From Chloroflexi bacterium CFX6 (lineage in GTDB: Bacteria; Chloroflexota; Anaerolineae; Anaerolineales; Villigracilaceae): DNA of 34,991 nucleotides. The stretch spans positions 1 to 34,991 of the forward strand of contig SZPG01000026.1 in NCBI GenBank assembly GCA_030263595.1, in the 5' to 3' direction. The translations under genes and the position numbers were made by a program. Shown here in pieces: positions 14,897-23,069 of this stretch (position 1 is the stretch's first letter; each line of letters opens with the position of its first letter). A model generated the notes under the pieces. It was not told the DNA's origin. It did not search any database and saw only the letters and a program-made list of their open reading frames with translations.

Positions 14897-17626
14897 ATGA
14901 AACTTCAATTCGACAGTTCGCAGGAATACCAACTCGCCGCCGTCAAGTCGGTGGTGGATATTTTCGAGGGACAGCCGCTTGCAAAAGGCGATTTCGAGAT
15001 CACCTTTGCAATGACGGGCGGCATGTCGCTGGCTTTCACCGAAAAGGGGATCGGCAACAACCTGCTCCTGCGCGAAGACCAATTGCTGGAAAACATCCGC
15101 TCCATTCAAAGCCGAAACCTGATCCCCCTCTCCGACTCGCTCGAACGCTGTATTTACGTCAAAGACCCCGAAACGGGTGGGACCGATTCCATCCCATTGA
15201 ATTTCACCGTCGAAATGGAAACAGGCACGGGCAAGACCTACACCTACCTGCGAACCGTCTACGAGTTGAACAGGGTCTACGGCTTCAAGAAATTCGTCAT
15301 CGTCGTACCGAGCATTGCCATCCGCGAGGGCGTGGTCAAAAACCTTGAGATCACGCACGAGCATTTTCAGGATCTATACGGCAACCCGTCCATCAACTAC
15401 GTGATGTACGACAGCAGGAATCTCGCCTCGTTGCAGAACTTCGCCGCCTCCAACGCCATCCAGATACTCGTCATCAACATTGATAGTTTCGCCAAAGACA
15501 GCAACATCATCAATACGGTGCGCGAAACGGGCGTCAAGCCCATCGAATACATCCAGGCGACGAATCCGATTGTGATCGTGGACGAACCGCAGAACATGGA
15601 GACCGACATCCGCCGCGCGGCGCTGCATAACCTGAATCCGCTTTTCACGCTTCGTTACAGCGCGACGCATCGCCACCTGTACAACCTGGTCTACAATCTG
15701 AATCCCGTTCAAGCCTACGACCTGGGGCTGGTCAAACAAATCGAAGTGGACGGCATCACGTCCGACAGCAATTACAACGCGGCGTTCGTCCACCTCAAAA
15801 AGATCGAACGCGGCAGGAAAAGACTGAAAGCCAAAGTCGCCATTTACGCCAACGAAAAGAACGGCGTTAAGCAAAAAGATTTGACTTTGGATTTAGGCGA
15901 CGACCTGTTCGAACTCTCCAATGGGCGGGACGTCTATAAAACTGGCTACATCCTGAACAATATCAACGCGCAGGAAGGCACGATCCAATTTTCTGGCGGC
16001 GCGGTGGTACAGGAAGGTGAAACTCAAGGCGGCTTGACCGATGAAGTGTTGAGATATCAAATCGAACGCGCCGTCAAATGGCACTTCGAGAAGGTGAAGA
16101 AATACCAGCCGAAGGGAATCAAAGTCCTTTCGTTGTTCTTTATTGACCGCGTCGCCAACTATCGCGGCTACACAGCGGACGGCGTTCCGCAAAAAGGAAA
16201 GTTTGCCCTGTGGTTCGAGGAAGCCTTCGAGCGGGCTAACAAACAACATAACGATCTTATCCCTTTCTCCGTTGAACAAGTCCATAATGGGTATTTTGCC
16301 TCCGACAAAAAAGGCTCCGGCAGGGATAAAAAGGAGATCTGGATCGATTCCAAAGAAAAGAATACAAAAGCGGACGATGAAACCTATCGGCTCATCATGC
16401 AGGACAAGGAACGCCTGTTGAGCCTGGAAGAACCTCTGCAATTCATCTTCTCGCACAGCGCCTTGCGGGAGGGCTGGGATAATCCCAACGTCTTCCAGAT
16501 TTGCACGCTCAACGAAAGCAAAAGCGATCTGCGAAAACGCCAGGAAATCGGTCGCGGTCTGCGCCTGCCCGTGGATGGCACAGGTCTACGCGTGATGGAC
16601 AAGAACGTCAACGTTCTGACTGTCGTTGCCAACGAAACCTACGAGGATTTTTCCGAGACCCTGCAGCGTGAAATTCAGGAAGAGACCAGCGTCGAATTCA
16701 AGGGCAGGATCAAGAACGTCCGTGACAAGGCACAGATCAGGTTGACCAAGGAATTGACCCTGGAAAACTTCCCTCTGCTGTTCGAGATTTGGGAGCGCAT
16801 TAGGCAAAAAACTCGTTACGAAGTCAATTACAGCACGGATGAGTTGATCAAACTTACGGTGGAAGAACTGAAAGATTTCAACCGTGTTCCGCAAACCAAA
16901 CGTCCCATGCTGGAAGCGCGCACGGCTCGTTTGCAAATCTCGGATGCGGCAGTTGAATACGAATTGCAGGATATTGGCGTGAAGAAAGTCGAAGACGCGC
17001 GCTATCAAATCCCTGATGTGTATGCTTACATTCAGCGCCGCGTGGACGTCAGCCGAAACACGATCTTTGAAATCCTGAAAGGATCGGGGCGCATCAACGA
17101 ATTGGAAATCAACCCGCAGGTATTTCTGGATAACCTGGTCGAAGCCATCCGCCGCAACCTGAACGCCCTCATGGTGGATGGCGTGAAGTACCAGAAAATC
17201 AACGACTCTTTTTACGAAATGAGACTGTTCGAGAACGAGGAGATCGAAACGTATCTTTCGAACCTGTTCGAGGTCACAAAGCGGGAAAAGACCCTATTCA
17301 ACTACATACCAATTGACAGCGAAACCGTCGAGCGTCCCTTTGCCGCCGAATGTGAAGCGGACGAAAACGTAAAGTTCTTCTTCAAACTGCCGCGCGGCTT
17401 CAAAGTGCCGACGCCCATTGGCAATTACGTCCCCGATTGGGCGGTCGTCTTCGAGAACGACAAACGTATTTACTTCGTCGCCGAAACGAAGGGAACGCTG
17501 GATAAACAATTATTGCGGGAAGTTGAAAACATGCGGATCAAATGCGGTGAAAAGCACTTCGCTTTGTTCAAGCCTTCAGGCGTTGAATATAAGTTGGTAG
17601 TAAAGTCAAAAGATTTATATTCCTAA
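14897..17626 (+). CDS. res: Type III restriction endonuclease subunit (Res)
   Basis: A 909-residue helicase-nuclease that, together with Mod, translocates and cuts DNA carrying unmethylated sites. Walker A is METGTGKT (107-114). The DEAD-like motif II is VDEPQN. Motif III is SATH, and motif VI is QEIGRGLR. The C-terminal PD-(D/E)xK nuclease is visible as PDWAVVF followed by FVAETKG. The length is typical. No Shine-Dalgarno sequence is seen before the ATG at 14897; the repeat array ends 11 bases upstream, so expression may depend on that leader. Mod lies 1.3 kb upstream. Confidence 0.93.
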   Translation: MKLQFDSSQEYQLAAVKSVVDIFEGQPLAKGDFEITFAMTGGMSLAFTEKGIGNNLLLREDQLLENIRSIQSRNLIPLSDSLERCIYVKDPETGGTDSIPLNFTVEMETGTGKTYTYLRTVYELNRVYGFKKFVIVVPSIAIREGVVKNLEITHEHFQDLYGNPSINYVMYDSRNLASLQNFAASNAIQILVINIDSFAKDSNIINTVRETGVKPIEYIQATNPIVIVDEPQNMETDIRRAALHNLNPLFTLRYSATHRHLYNLVYNLNPVQAYDLGLVKQIEVDGITSDSNYNAAFVHLKKIERGRKRLKAKVAIYANEKNGVKQKDLTLDLGDDLFELSNGRDVYKTGYILNNINAQEGTIQFSGGAVVQEGETQGGLTDEVLRYQIERAVKWHFEKVKKYQPKGIKVLSLFFIDRVANYRGYTADGVPQKGKFALWFEEAFERANKQHNDLIPFSVEQVHNGYFASDKKGSGRDKKEIWIDSKEKNTKADDETYRLIMQDKERLLSLEEPLQFIFSHSALREGWDNPNVFQICTLNESKSDLRKRQEIGRGLRLPVDGTGLRVMDKNVNVLTVVANETYEDFSETLQREIQEETSVEFKGRIKNVRDKAQIRLTKELTLENFPLLFEIWERIRQKTRYEVNYSTDELIKLTVEELKDFNRVPQTKRPMLEARTARLQISDAAVEYELQDIGVKKVEDARYQIPDVYAYIQRRVDVSRNTIFEILKGSGRINELEINPQVFLDNLVEAIRRNLNALMVDGVKYQKINDSFYEMRLFENEEIETYLSNLFEVTKREKTLFNYIPIDSETVERPFAAECEADENVKFFFKLPRGFKVPTPIGNYVPDWAVVFENDKRIYFVAETKGTLDKQLLREVENMRIKCGEKHFALFKPSGVEYKLVVKSKDLYS

Positions 17627-17769
17627 ACATAAAGCGTGATTTTCACAGTGAATTTTCCATCCCTTGTTTATATTGTTTATGAATTCGACAGTATTTTCAC
17701 CGGGCAAAAAACAGTCGTCTCCTCTAAACAGTGTATTCGATCTCAATGGCTTGCCCTGGTGATAATCCA

Positions 17770-18243
17770 ATGACTAACGAAATCCTCCTCCGCCCCGTTG
17801 CCACCTCCGACCTCCCCGTCTTCTACGAACAGCAACTCGATCCCGATGCGACTGAAATGGCGGCGTTCCCTGCCCGGGATTGGGAAGCCTTCCACGCGCA
17901 CTGGGCGAAGATCATGGCGATGGATTCGGTCCTCCCGAAGACCATCGAAGTGGACGGTCGGGTGGCGGGAAATATCGTCGGTTGGGGCGAGGGGGAGGAG
18001 CGCGAAGTCGGTTACTGGCTCGGGAAGGAATTTTGGGGCAAGGGAATCGCGACCCAGGCGTTGCGGAAGTTCCTGGAGATCGAGAAGACGCGTCCATTGA
18101 GGGCGCACGCGGCGACGCGCAACGCCGCATCGCAGCGGGTGCTGGAGAAGTGCGGGTTCAAGGTGATCGGCAGGCAATGGATCCTGGACAACGACGGCAA
18201 CCAACTGGTCGAGGAGTTGATCTTTGAGTTGGGTGGAAGTTGA
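17770..18243 (+). CDS. GNAT family N-acetyltransferase (RimJ/RimL type)
   Basis: A 157-residue acetyltransferase. It has the N-terminal strand LLRPVATSDLPVFYEQQ, the acetyl-CoA binding loop around YWLGKEFWGKGIATQALRKF, and the C-terminal motif ATRNAASQRVLEKCGFKV. This arrangement fits the Acetyltransf_3 group that modifies protein N-termini, aminoglycosides or other small amines. The substrate cannot be told. The ATG at 17770 is chosen over a GTG at 17731. It lies downstream of the restriction locus but with its own 140-base gap, and is probably independent. Confidence 0.85.
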   Translation: MTNEILLRPVATSDLPVFYEQQLDPDATEMAAFPARDWEAFHAHWAKIMAMDSVLPKTIEVDGRVAGNIVGWGEGEEREVGYWLGKEFWGKGIATQALRKFLEIEKTRPLRAHAATRNAASQRVLEKCGFKVIGRQWILDNDGNQLVEELIFELGGS

Positions 18244-18246
18244 TGA

Positions 18247-18270
18247 TCTTGTCATTTCGAAATGACAAGA
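18247..18270. other. 24-bp perfect palindrome after the GNAT gene
   Basis: A loopless perfect palindrome with half-site TCTTGTCATTTC, three bases after the stop codon. It contains GTCATTTCGAAATGAC. It may be a minimal form of the GTCATT-ended repeat family, or a terminator stem. Confidence 0.6.
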
Positions 18271-18273
18271 CCG

Positions 18274-18442
18274 AAGGTTTTCCCTGATTACCTTACACTC
18301 TTAAAAATGGGACGCGGACTGCGGAGCGCGCAGAAAACGCGGATGCAAGGCGCTTTTTCGGGCATTTCCTCCAAAAATCCGCGTCCATCCGCGTTGATCC
18401 GCGTCCCAATGCCAAAGTGTAAGGTAATCAAAGGTTTTCCCT
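18274..18442. mobile_element. MITE-like element with 12-bp direct repeats
   Basis: Direct repeats AAGGTTTTCCCT at 18274-18285 and 18431-18442 flank a 145-base element. The element ends in perfect 14-bp inverted repeats (GATTACCTTACACT at 18286-18299 and its complement at 18416-18429). Inner arms match less well (GGGACGCGGA on the left, CGCGTCC/ATCCGCGT words on the right). The right direct repeat touches the stop codon of the methyltransferase gene. There is no coding capacity. Confidence 0.65.
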
Positions 18443-19008
18443 CATTTCGAATTCTTCAACAGATACGTCGTCAAACTCCCCTCTTGAGGCGGCATCTCAT
18501 AGACGAAGATCAGGTCACGGTCGTCCAACGCGGACGGTTCCCACTCCGGGAAATCTGCGGATATGGACACAAGCCTGGATCCACGCTTCAGCCTCTTTCC
18601 CAGATACGGAGCCAGCCGGCCCACTTCGCTCGACGTGGCATACAGAAAGACGACATCCGCTTCACTCAAATCCGCTTTGAGATAGTTCCCCCATCGGATC
18701 TTGATCCTGCCCCCAAGCCCGCGCACAACGACCCTCAACCAGGTCAACGCGCATTGGACGGGTCCCACTTCGATGCCGACGGCTTGCGCGCCAAATTCCT
18801 TCGCGGCAATGAAAAGCACGCGCCCGTCTCCCGCGCCGAGATCGTAAAGGATCTCATCGGGTTGCAGGTTGACCAGTTTCAAGGCTTTGCGGATTCGGTC
18901 GGGCTTCGTGGGGACGGATGGCAGCCCGTAGAACGCGGGGATGAGAACCCATGACAGAGCCAGGAGAAACAAAAACAGAAAAAACGCATAGAAAAACAGG
19001 ACGGTCAT
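18442..19008 (-). CDS. Membrane-anchored SAM-dependent methyltransferase (FAM173/ATPSC-KMT-like)
   Basis: A 188-residue protein with an N-terminal transmembrane helix (about 3-27) followed by a class I methyltransferase domain. Motif I is LYDLGAGDGRVLF (about 54-66), with the acidic ribose-binding residue in VGIEVGP. A single membrane helix plus GAGDGR resembles the FAM173-type protein lysine methyltransferases; the bacterial substrate is unknown. Its ATG overlaps the stop of the upstream MFS gene by four bases, so the two are translationally coupled. Confidence 0.8.
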   Translation of the reverse strand: MTVLFFYAFFLFLFLLALSWVLIPAFYGLPSVPTKPDRIRKALKLVNLQPDEILYDLGAGDGRVLFIAAKEFGAQAVGIEVGPVQCALTWLRVVVRGLGGRIKIRWGNYLKADLSEADVVFLYATSSEVGRLAPYLGKRLKRGSRLVSISADFPEWEPSALDDRDLIFVYEMPPQEGSLTTYLLKNSK

Positions 19009-20228
19009 GCTTCACTGCTTCCCGAACGTCTGAACCATGCGGCGATGCGCGGCAGGATGACGATCCTTTTCGTCAACTCGCCGAGCGCAAGCAGGGCGAA
19101 CAAATTGAACAGGACTGCGATCAACGTGACAGGAAAAAACCCGAACCGCTGATAAACGAACGCCGCCAGCAGCGCGCCGATCATACGTCCAAGCGAATGT
19201 CCCATCACGTTGAACGAAAGCAGCGTGGCGCGCGCTTCGGGCATCACCTCGGTCATCAACGGGATGTGACTCACCAGCACGTATTCGAACGTGATGTAGA
19301 ACAGGAACAATCCGACCAGCGCGCCGAGTTCCGTGCGACCGGCGATGGGCAGCAACAACGCGGCGATCACGTTGCCGGTCAAGCCCAACGCCAGGGCGCG
19401 CGGTTTGCCGAGGCGGTCGGTGGTGAGCGCCACGAGCCCCTCGCCGCCGAGTTCGGAGAGTCCGATCACTGCCGAGGCTCCCGCCAGCGCGGCGATCTTC
19501 AATCCGAACGAATCCTCGAGCCACACGCCGAAGATCAGGTTGACCAGTTCGTTCGCGGCGGACGCCCACAACGCGATGGAGATGCCGGCCAGGGCGGGAA
19601 GATTCGTCAGCACCGCGCGGGCTTTTTTCGCCGGACCAGGCTTGAGCGGAGTCTGATCCGTTGACGTCGAGCGGGATGAATCCTCTCGAGGGATCATCCG
19701 CCAAAGGATCGCGATCATGACCAAGCCCAGTCCCCCCAACCAGCGGAACGGTTCATCCCACCCGTAGCCTGCGATCAACAACCCCATCAGCGGCACCCCG
19801 ACGACGAACGACAACGACCACGCCCCCTCCGTGACGGCGAGTGCAGTGCCGCGTCTTTCGTAAGGGACGCGGTCGCCGAAGTAGGCTTGCATGGCGGGGT
19901 CGAAGAGGTATTTGCCGAGGATGGCAAGCAGAAGCGCGAGGCTGAACGTGACGAAGTTGGGATAAAGCGCGACCGCGCCCATGCCGAGCGTAAACAGAAA
20001 CACGCCCGCCAGCATCCCGAATTTGCGCCCGCGATGATCGGCGATGGAACCGAAGAGCGGCGCGAACATGCCGAAGAACGAACGCGCGGTGACGAGGTAC
20101 GAAAGCGTCGCGATCTCGACGCCCAGCCCGCGCGCGAAGACCGCCAGGAACGGATACACCATCCTGTGCATCGTGTTCAGGATGGAACGCAGGAACATGA
20201 AGATGAGAAGTTGAAAGCGCAGGCGCAT
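19005..20228 (-). CDS. Major facilitator superfamily transporter
   Basis: A 407-residue, 12-helix MFS protein. The loop 2-3 signature is seen as GSIADHRGRKFG, and a charged central loop (about 180-205) separates the two halves. The late segment has loop-8/9 TDRLGKPRAL. Substrate cannot be told. It is followed by the overlapping membrane-anchored methyltransferase gene, suggesting one transcript. The start has no strong Shine-Dalgarno sequence. Confidence 0.85.
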   Translation of the reverse strand: MRLRFQLLIFMFLRSILNTMHRMVYPFLAVFARGLGVEIATLSYLVTARSFFGMFAPLFGSIADHRGRKFGMLAGVFLFTLGMGAVALYPNFVTFSLALLLAILGKYLFDPAMQAYFGDRVPYERRGTALAVTEGAWSLSFVVGVPLMGLLIAGYGWDEPFRWLGGLGLVMIAILWRMIPREDSSRSTSTDQTPLKPGPAKKARAVLTNLPALAGISIALWASAANELVNLIFGVWLEDSFGLKIAALAGASAVIGLSELGGEGLVALTTDRLGKPRALALGLTGNVIAALLLPIAGRTELGALVGLFLFYITFEYVLVSHIPLMTEVMPEARATLLSFNVMGHSLGRMIGALLAAFVYQRFGFFPVTLIAVLFNLFALLALGELTKRIVILPRIAAWFRRSGSSEA

Positions 20229-20292
20229 AAAGATTTAGGCTCATCCATGAAAAGTGTGCAAAAACCTATGCTTCGACTTCACCTCGTTCCGC

Positions 20293-20898
20293 TCAGCGCG
20301 TGACAGGCTTTAGAAACACCCGCGTCAAAAAATATGCCGCGAGCAGGGTAAGCAGGATCAAGGCGAGGAAGAACCCGATGATGGCATAATTGCCGGAATT
20401 GAAGATCGGCGAAGGAGGCGGGTGCATGACGTCATCCGCAGTCGCGAAAACGACGCGCAGGACGACAATATAGATTACATTCGCCAGCGACGTGACCCAA
20501 TCGAGGCTGACGAGCCACAAGCCGATCTGCAATAACACGCCCGTCACAGCAAAGATCAACGCCAGGCGAAAGCGCGGCTCGGCGAGGAAGAGCCCGTTCC
20601 AGTTGGTTTGCATCGCCCAAAGCGAAAGCGGAAGATACGTGACCCAGAAGAGAATGCCCGTTCGCCCCAATGCCGCAGACCAGTTGTGGAACAAGTCTTT
20701 CCTGGAGACCAACGCGAGCAAACCCGCGACTCCCGCCGCGAGGAGAGCCAATTCCGCGGCAAGAACCCAGGCGCCGTGCAGGTACACGATGCGCACGTTG
20801 GAGCCGAGCGATTGCTCTTCGGGTCCGAAGGCAGCCAGGAGAGCGATTAAAATGATCGTGACGAAGAATAATGAGAGAGGTGTTTTGAGTTTCGACAT
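20293..20898 (-). CDS. CcmC-like integral membrane protein
   Basis: A 201-residue membrane protein with about six hydrophobic segments. SNVRIVYLHGAWV (His41) resembles the first conserved His loop of CcmC/CcsA heme-handling proteins, and ADDVMHPPPSP (His159) resembles their second His loop. The WWxWD heme motif expected between them is not present; NWNGLFLAEPR stands in its place. A distant cytochrome c biogenesis relative is therefore possible but its function is doubtful. The ATG at 20898 is supported by a TACAAT -10 box six bases upstream; a GTG at 20916 would lie upstream of that promoter. No other ccm genes are adjacent. Confidence 0.6.
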   Translation of the reverse strand: MSKLKTPLSLFFVTIILIALLAAFGPEEQSLGSNVRIVYLHGAWVLAAELALLAAGVAGLLALVSRKDLFHNWSAALGRTGILFWVTYLPLSLWAMQTNWNGLFLAEPRFRLALIFAVTGVLLQIGLWLVSLDWVTSLANVIYIVVLRVVFATADDVMHPPPSPIFNSGNYAIIGFFLALILLTLLAAYFLTRVFLKPVTR

Positions 20899-20904
20899 GG
20901 CACG

Positions 20905-20910
20905 ATTGTA
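20905..20910 (-). promoter_or_regulatory. -10 box of a probable leaderless promoter (CcmC-like gene)
   Basis: TACAAT on the minus strand six bases before the ATG, with no Shine-Dalgarno sequence. Confidence 0.5.
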
Positions 20911-20921
20911 CCGCACAGCAT

Positions 20922-20999
20922 GTCATTGCAAGCGCACGTTGCGAAGCAGTCTCCTCGTCGGGTTGGGGATTGCTTCCCCGCTTTGCGGGTCGCAATGAC
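20922..20999. repeat. GTCATTGC-ended dispersed repeat (78 bp)
   Basis: Starts GTCATTGCAAGCG and ends GGGTCGCAATGAC, with inner GAAGCAGTCTCC and GGATTGCTTCC. It lies between divergent genes and ends 14 bases before the ybaK-type ATG. Confidence 0.75.
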
Positions 21000-21001
21000 G
21001 A

Positions 21002-21007
21002 TATACT
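21002..21007 (+). promoter_or_regulatory. -10 box of a probable leaderless promoter (YbaK-type gene)
   Basis: TATACT six bases before the ATG at 21014, no Shine-Dalgarno sequence. It lies directly after the end of a dispersed repeat. Confidence 0.45.
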
Positions 21008-21013
21008 TTGGAT

Positions 21014-21484
21014 ATGAACGATAAACCTCCCGCCAGTATTGCTTTGGATCAATTGGGAATCCCGCATCGCGTCTTCCATCACGAGAAGCCCGTTACTTCT
21101 TTCGAGCAAGCCGCCGCCGACCGAAACCAACGGCCCGAACAGATCGTGCGGAGCATCCTCTTTCAGGTGAGACCGGGCGAGTTCGTGATGGCGCTTATCG
21201 CAGGGCGCGGTCAGGTAGATTGGAGGAAGTTACGCCAACTCGTGAAGCGGTCGCGGGTGCGGATGGCAACCGAGGAGGAAGTGCTGGAAGTGACGGGATA
21301 CCGGATCGGGACGGTGAGTCCGTTTGGGGTGAAGAAGCAGCCAAGGGTGCTGTTGGACGCGTCCGTTTTGAGGGAGGAGGAAATTTCCATCGGGTCGGGA
21401 GTCCGCAACGCGGCGATCATCATGAAGAGCCAAGATGTCCGCCGCGCATTGGGGGAGGTGGAGATCGTGGAGTTGAGTGAATGA
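21014..21484 (+). CDS. YbaK/EbsC family aminoacyl-tRNA deacylase
   Basis: A 156-residue YbaK/ProX/EbsC-type protein. The family hydrolyses mischarged tRNA such as Cys-tRNA(Pro). Recognisable pieces are LDQLGIPHRVFHHE, RPEQIVRSILFQV, GRGQVDWRKL and GTVSPFGV. The position normally occupied by the conserved lysine (FKTL-type motif) appears as VRSI, so catalysis or specificity may differ. The ATG at 21014 is used rather than the TTG at 21008 because the -10 box ends at 21007. Confidence 0.85.
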   Translation: MNDKPPASIALDQLGIPHRVFHHEKPVTSFEQAAADRNQRPEQIVRSILFQVRPGEFVMALIAGRGQVDWRKLRQLVKRSRVRMATEEEVLEVTGYRIGTVSPFGVKKQPRVLLDASVLREEEISIGSGVRNAAIIMKSQDVRRALGEVEIVELSE

Positions 21485-21485
21485 A

Positions 21486-21539
21486 CGTCCCGAAGGTTCA
21501 CGCGGTATTGGGGCGACCTTTGATTAAACCTTCGGGACG
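21486..21539. terminator. Long hairpin after the YbaK-type gene
   Basis: Perfect 13-bp arms CGTCCCGAAGGTT (21486-21498) and AACCTTCGGGACG (21527-21539) around a 28-base loop, one base after the stop codon. There is no T-run directly after it, so a dispersed hairpin element is an alternative. Confidence 0.55.
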
Positions 21540-21543
21540 CGGC

Positions 21544-21606
21544 TTGACTCTTTTACAGGGAAAGACTAAAATATTATCAAGTCAATAGACTTTATAGGAC
21601 TAATCA
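21544..21606 (+). promoter_or_regulatory. rrf2 promoter and possible autoregulatory site
   Basis: -35 TTGACT (21544-21549), 17-bp spacer, -10 TAAAAT (21567-21572). Downstream is the imperfect dyad TAGACTTTATAGGACTA (outer TAG.C.T / A.G.CTA symmetric). A similar TTATAGGAT sequence recurs at about 22107-22116, upstream of the TSUP gene, consistent with one regulator binding both. Confidence 0.65.
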
Positions 21607-21610
21607 GACC

Positions 21611-22051
21611 ATGAGACTCTCAAAACGCGGCGAATACGGTTTGCGCGCCATGATCCTCCTGGCGGACGCGCAGAAGAACTCGCCCACCGGCATGACCCAG
21701 ATCAAGGAGATTTCGGCGCGGGAGGAGATCCCTGCCAAGTTCCTCGAGCAGATCTTATTGGCGTTGAAGAACGCGGGGTTGGTTCACAGCAAGATGGGGA
21801 TCGGCGGCGGGTATTATCTTGCGAGGGCGTCGAAGGAGATCACATTGGGACAAATATTCCGCACACTCGACGGACCGCTGGCGCCGGTCAAATGTGTTTC
21901 GCAAATGGCGTATGAACCATGCGGCTGTCCCGACGAAGAGACCTGCGGTCTGCGGATGGTGATGGGCGACGTGCGCAACGCCATTTCAAATATCCTGGAT
22001 AACACGACTCTTGCGGCGGTGGTTAAACGCGTCGAAGCCGCGAGAGCATAG
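21611..22051 (+). CDS. Rrf2 family transcriptional regulator
   Basis: A 146-residue Rrf2-type winged-helix regulator. The N-terminus MRLSKRGEYGLRAMILLA and the wing GLVHSKMGIGGGYYLAR are characteristic. Four cysteines (95, 104, 106, 112) in KCVSQMAYEPCGCPDEETC could bind an Fe-S cluster or sense thiols, as in IscR, NsrR or CymR relatives. It lies 265 bases upstream of a TSUP transporter on the same strand, with a terminator between them, so control of sulfur-anion transport is a reasonable inference. A shared TTATAGGA motif precedes both genes. Confidence 0.92.
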   Translation: MRLSKRGEYGLRAMILLADAQKNSPTGMTQIKEISAREEIPAKFLEQILLALKNAGLVHSKMGIGGGYYLARASKEITLGQIFRTLDGPLAPVKCVSQMAYEPCGCPDEETCGLRMVMGDVRNAISNILDNTTLAAVVKRVEAARA

Positions 22052-22059
22052 TTTTCCTG

Positions 22060-22086
22060 GCGACGTTCATGCGTCGCTATTTTTAT
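22060..22086 (+). terminator. Terminator after rrf2
   Basis: Stem GCGACG/CGTCGC with a 6-base loop TTCATG, followed by TATTTTTAT. Confidence 0.8.
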
Positions 22087-22167
22087 ACACTAAAAGTCTA
22101 CTAATGTTATAGGATTTATTTACTATTAGAGGAATTGGAGTTGGAAAGTAAAGATTGTTCAAAACAC

Positions 22168-22297
22168 GGGATTGCTTCGGCGGCATCCTTCTGCCTTGCT
22201 CGGCCTCGACACCTGCACTTGCGTGCGGTGCAAGTGTACGAGCGGAAAGAGCGCCCACCCTACTCGACCAGCGCACAGGACGCCGCCTCGCAATGAC
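22168..22297. repeat. Dispersed repeat with an internal long hairpin, upstream of the TSUP gene
   Basis: Begins GGGATTGCTTCGG and ends CCTCGCAATGAC nineteen bases before the TSUP ATG. It contains a 40-base segment (22205-22244) identical to 23228-23267, including the hairpin GCACTTGCGTGCGGTGCAAGTG. Confidence 0.75.
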
Positions 22298-22316
22298 ACA
22301 ATGAAAAGGAGAAACA

Positions 22317-23069
22317 ATGGAACTTTCGATCTTGTTATATGTGTTGGTGGGGTTTGTGGCGCAGACCATTGACGGCGCGCTGGGGATGGCGTACGGCGTC
22401 AGTTCGAACACGTTTTTGCTCAGCCTGGGTCTCCCTCCTGCCGCGGCGTCCGCCAGCGTTCACATGGCGGAGGTGGTGACGACGGGCGTTTCGGGGATTT
22501 CGCATTGGCGGCTCGGCAACATTGACTGGAAACTGGTCAAACGCCTGCTTGTTCCCGGCGTGATCGGCGGCGTGGCAGGCGCGTACCTGCTCACCTCCAT
22601 TGACGGGGATGTCATCAAACCGTATATCTCTGGTTATCTGCTCATCATGGGCGCGTTCATCATCTACAAGGCATTCCGCAATAACGGACACGTCAACGAC
22701 GGGACGCATACGGCACGCGTCAGTGTTCTCGGAGTCATCGGCGGATTCTGCGATGCGATCGGCGGCGGCGGCTGGGGACCTGTGGTGACGACGACTCTCG
22801 TGGCACGCGGGAAGAATCCGCGCCTGACCATCGGCTCGGTCAACTTTTCGGAGTTCTTTGTGACGTTTGCCGAGTCGGTCACGTTCGTGTTGACGTTGAG
22901 TTTCGGTCAATACTGGCAGATCATCCTGGGATTGCTGGTCGGCGGAGCCATCGCCGCCCCGCTCGCGGCGCGCATGACGAAGAAACTGCCCGTCAAGGCA
23001 TTGATGATCCTCGTCGGGACGCTGATCGTCGTCCTTAGCATCCGCACGATCTATTTGACAGTGATGTAA
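22317..23069 (+). CDS. Sulfite exporter TauE/SafE (TSUP) family permease
   Basis: A 250-residue membrane protein with about eight helices in two similar halves. GFVAQTIDGALGMAYGVSSN near the N-terminus and GGFCDAIGGGGWGPVVTTTL in the middle are the two family repeats. Members move sulfite, sulfoacetate, taurine-derived or other sulfur anions. GGAG is placed 8 bases before the ATG. The upstream Rrf2 regulator suggests sulfur- or redox-dependent expression. The last codons and stop are duplicated after an inserted element. Confidence 0.88.
   Translation: MELSILLYVLVGFVAQTIDGALGMAYGVSSNTFLLSLGLPPAAASASVHMAEVVTTGVSGISHWRLGNIDWKLVKRLLVPGVIGGVAGAYLLTSIDGDVIKPYISGYLLIMGAFIIYKAFRNNGHVNDGTHTARVSVLGVIGGFCDAIGGGGWGPVVTTTLVARGKNPRLTIGSVNFSEFFVTFAESVTFVLTLSFGQYWQIILGLLVGGAIAAPLAARMTKKLPVKALMILVGTLIVVLSIRTIYLTVM

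Noticed and set aside
14567..15364. 265-codon minus-strand frame through the repeat array and res 5' end
   Set aside because: Its repeated peptide (SPVTSITANEVKQ) simply reflects the 39-bp DNA tandem repeat, and the rest is antisense to res.
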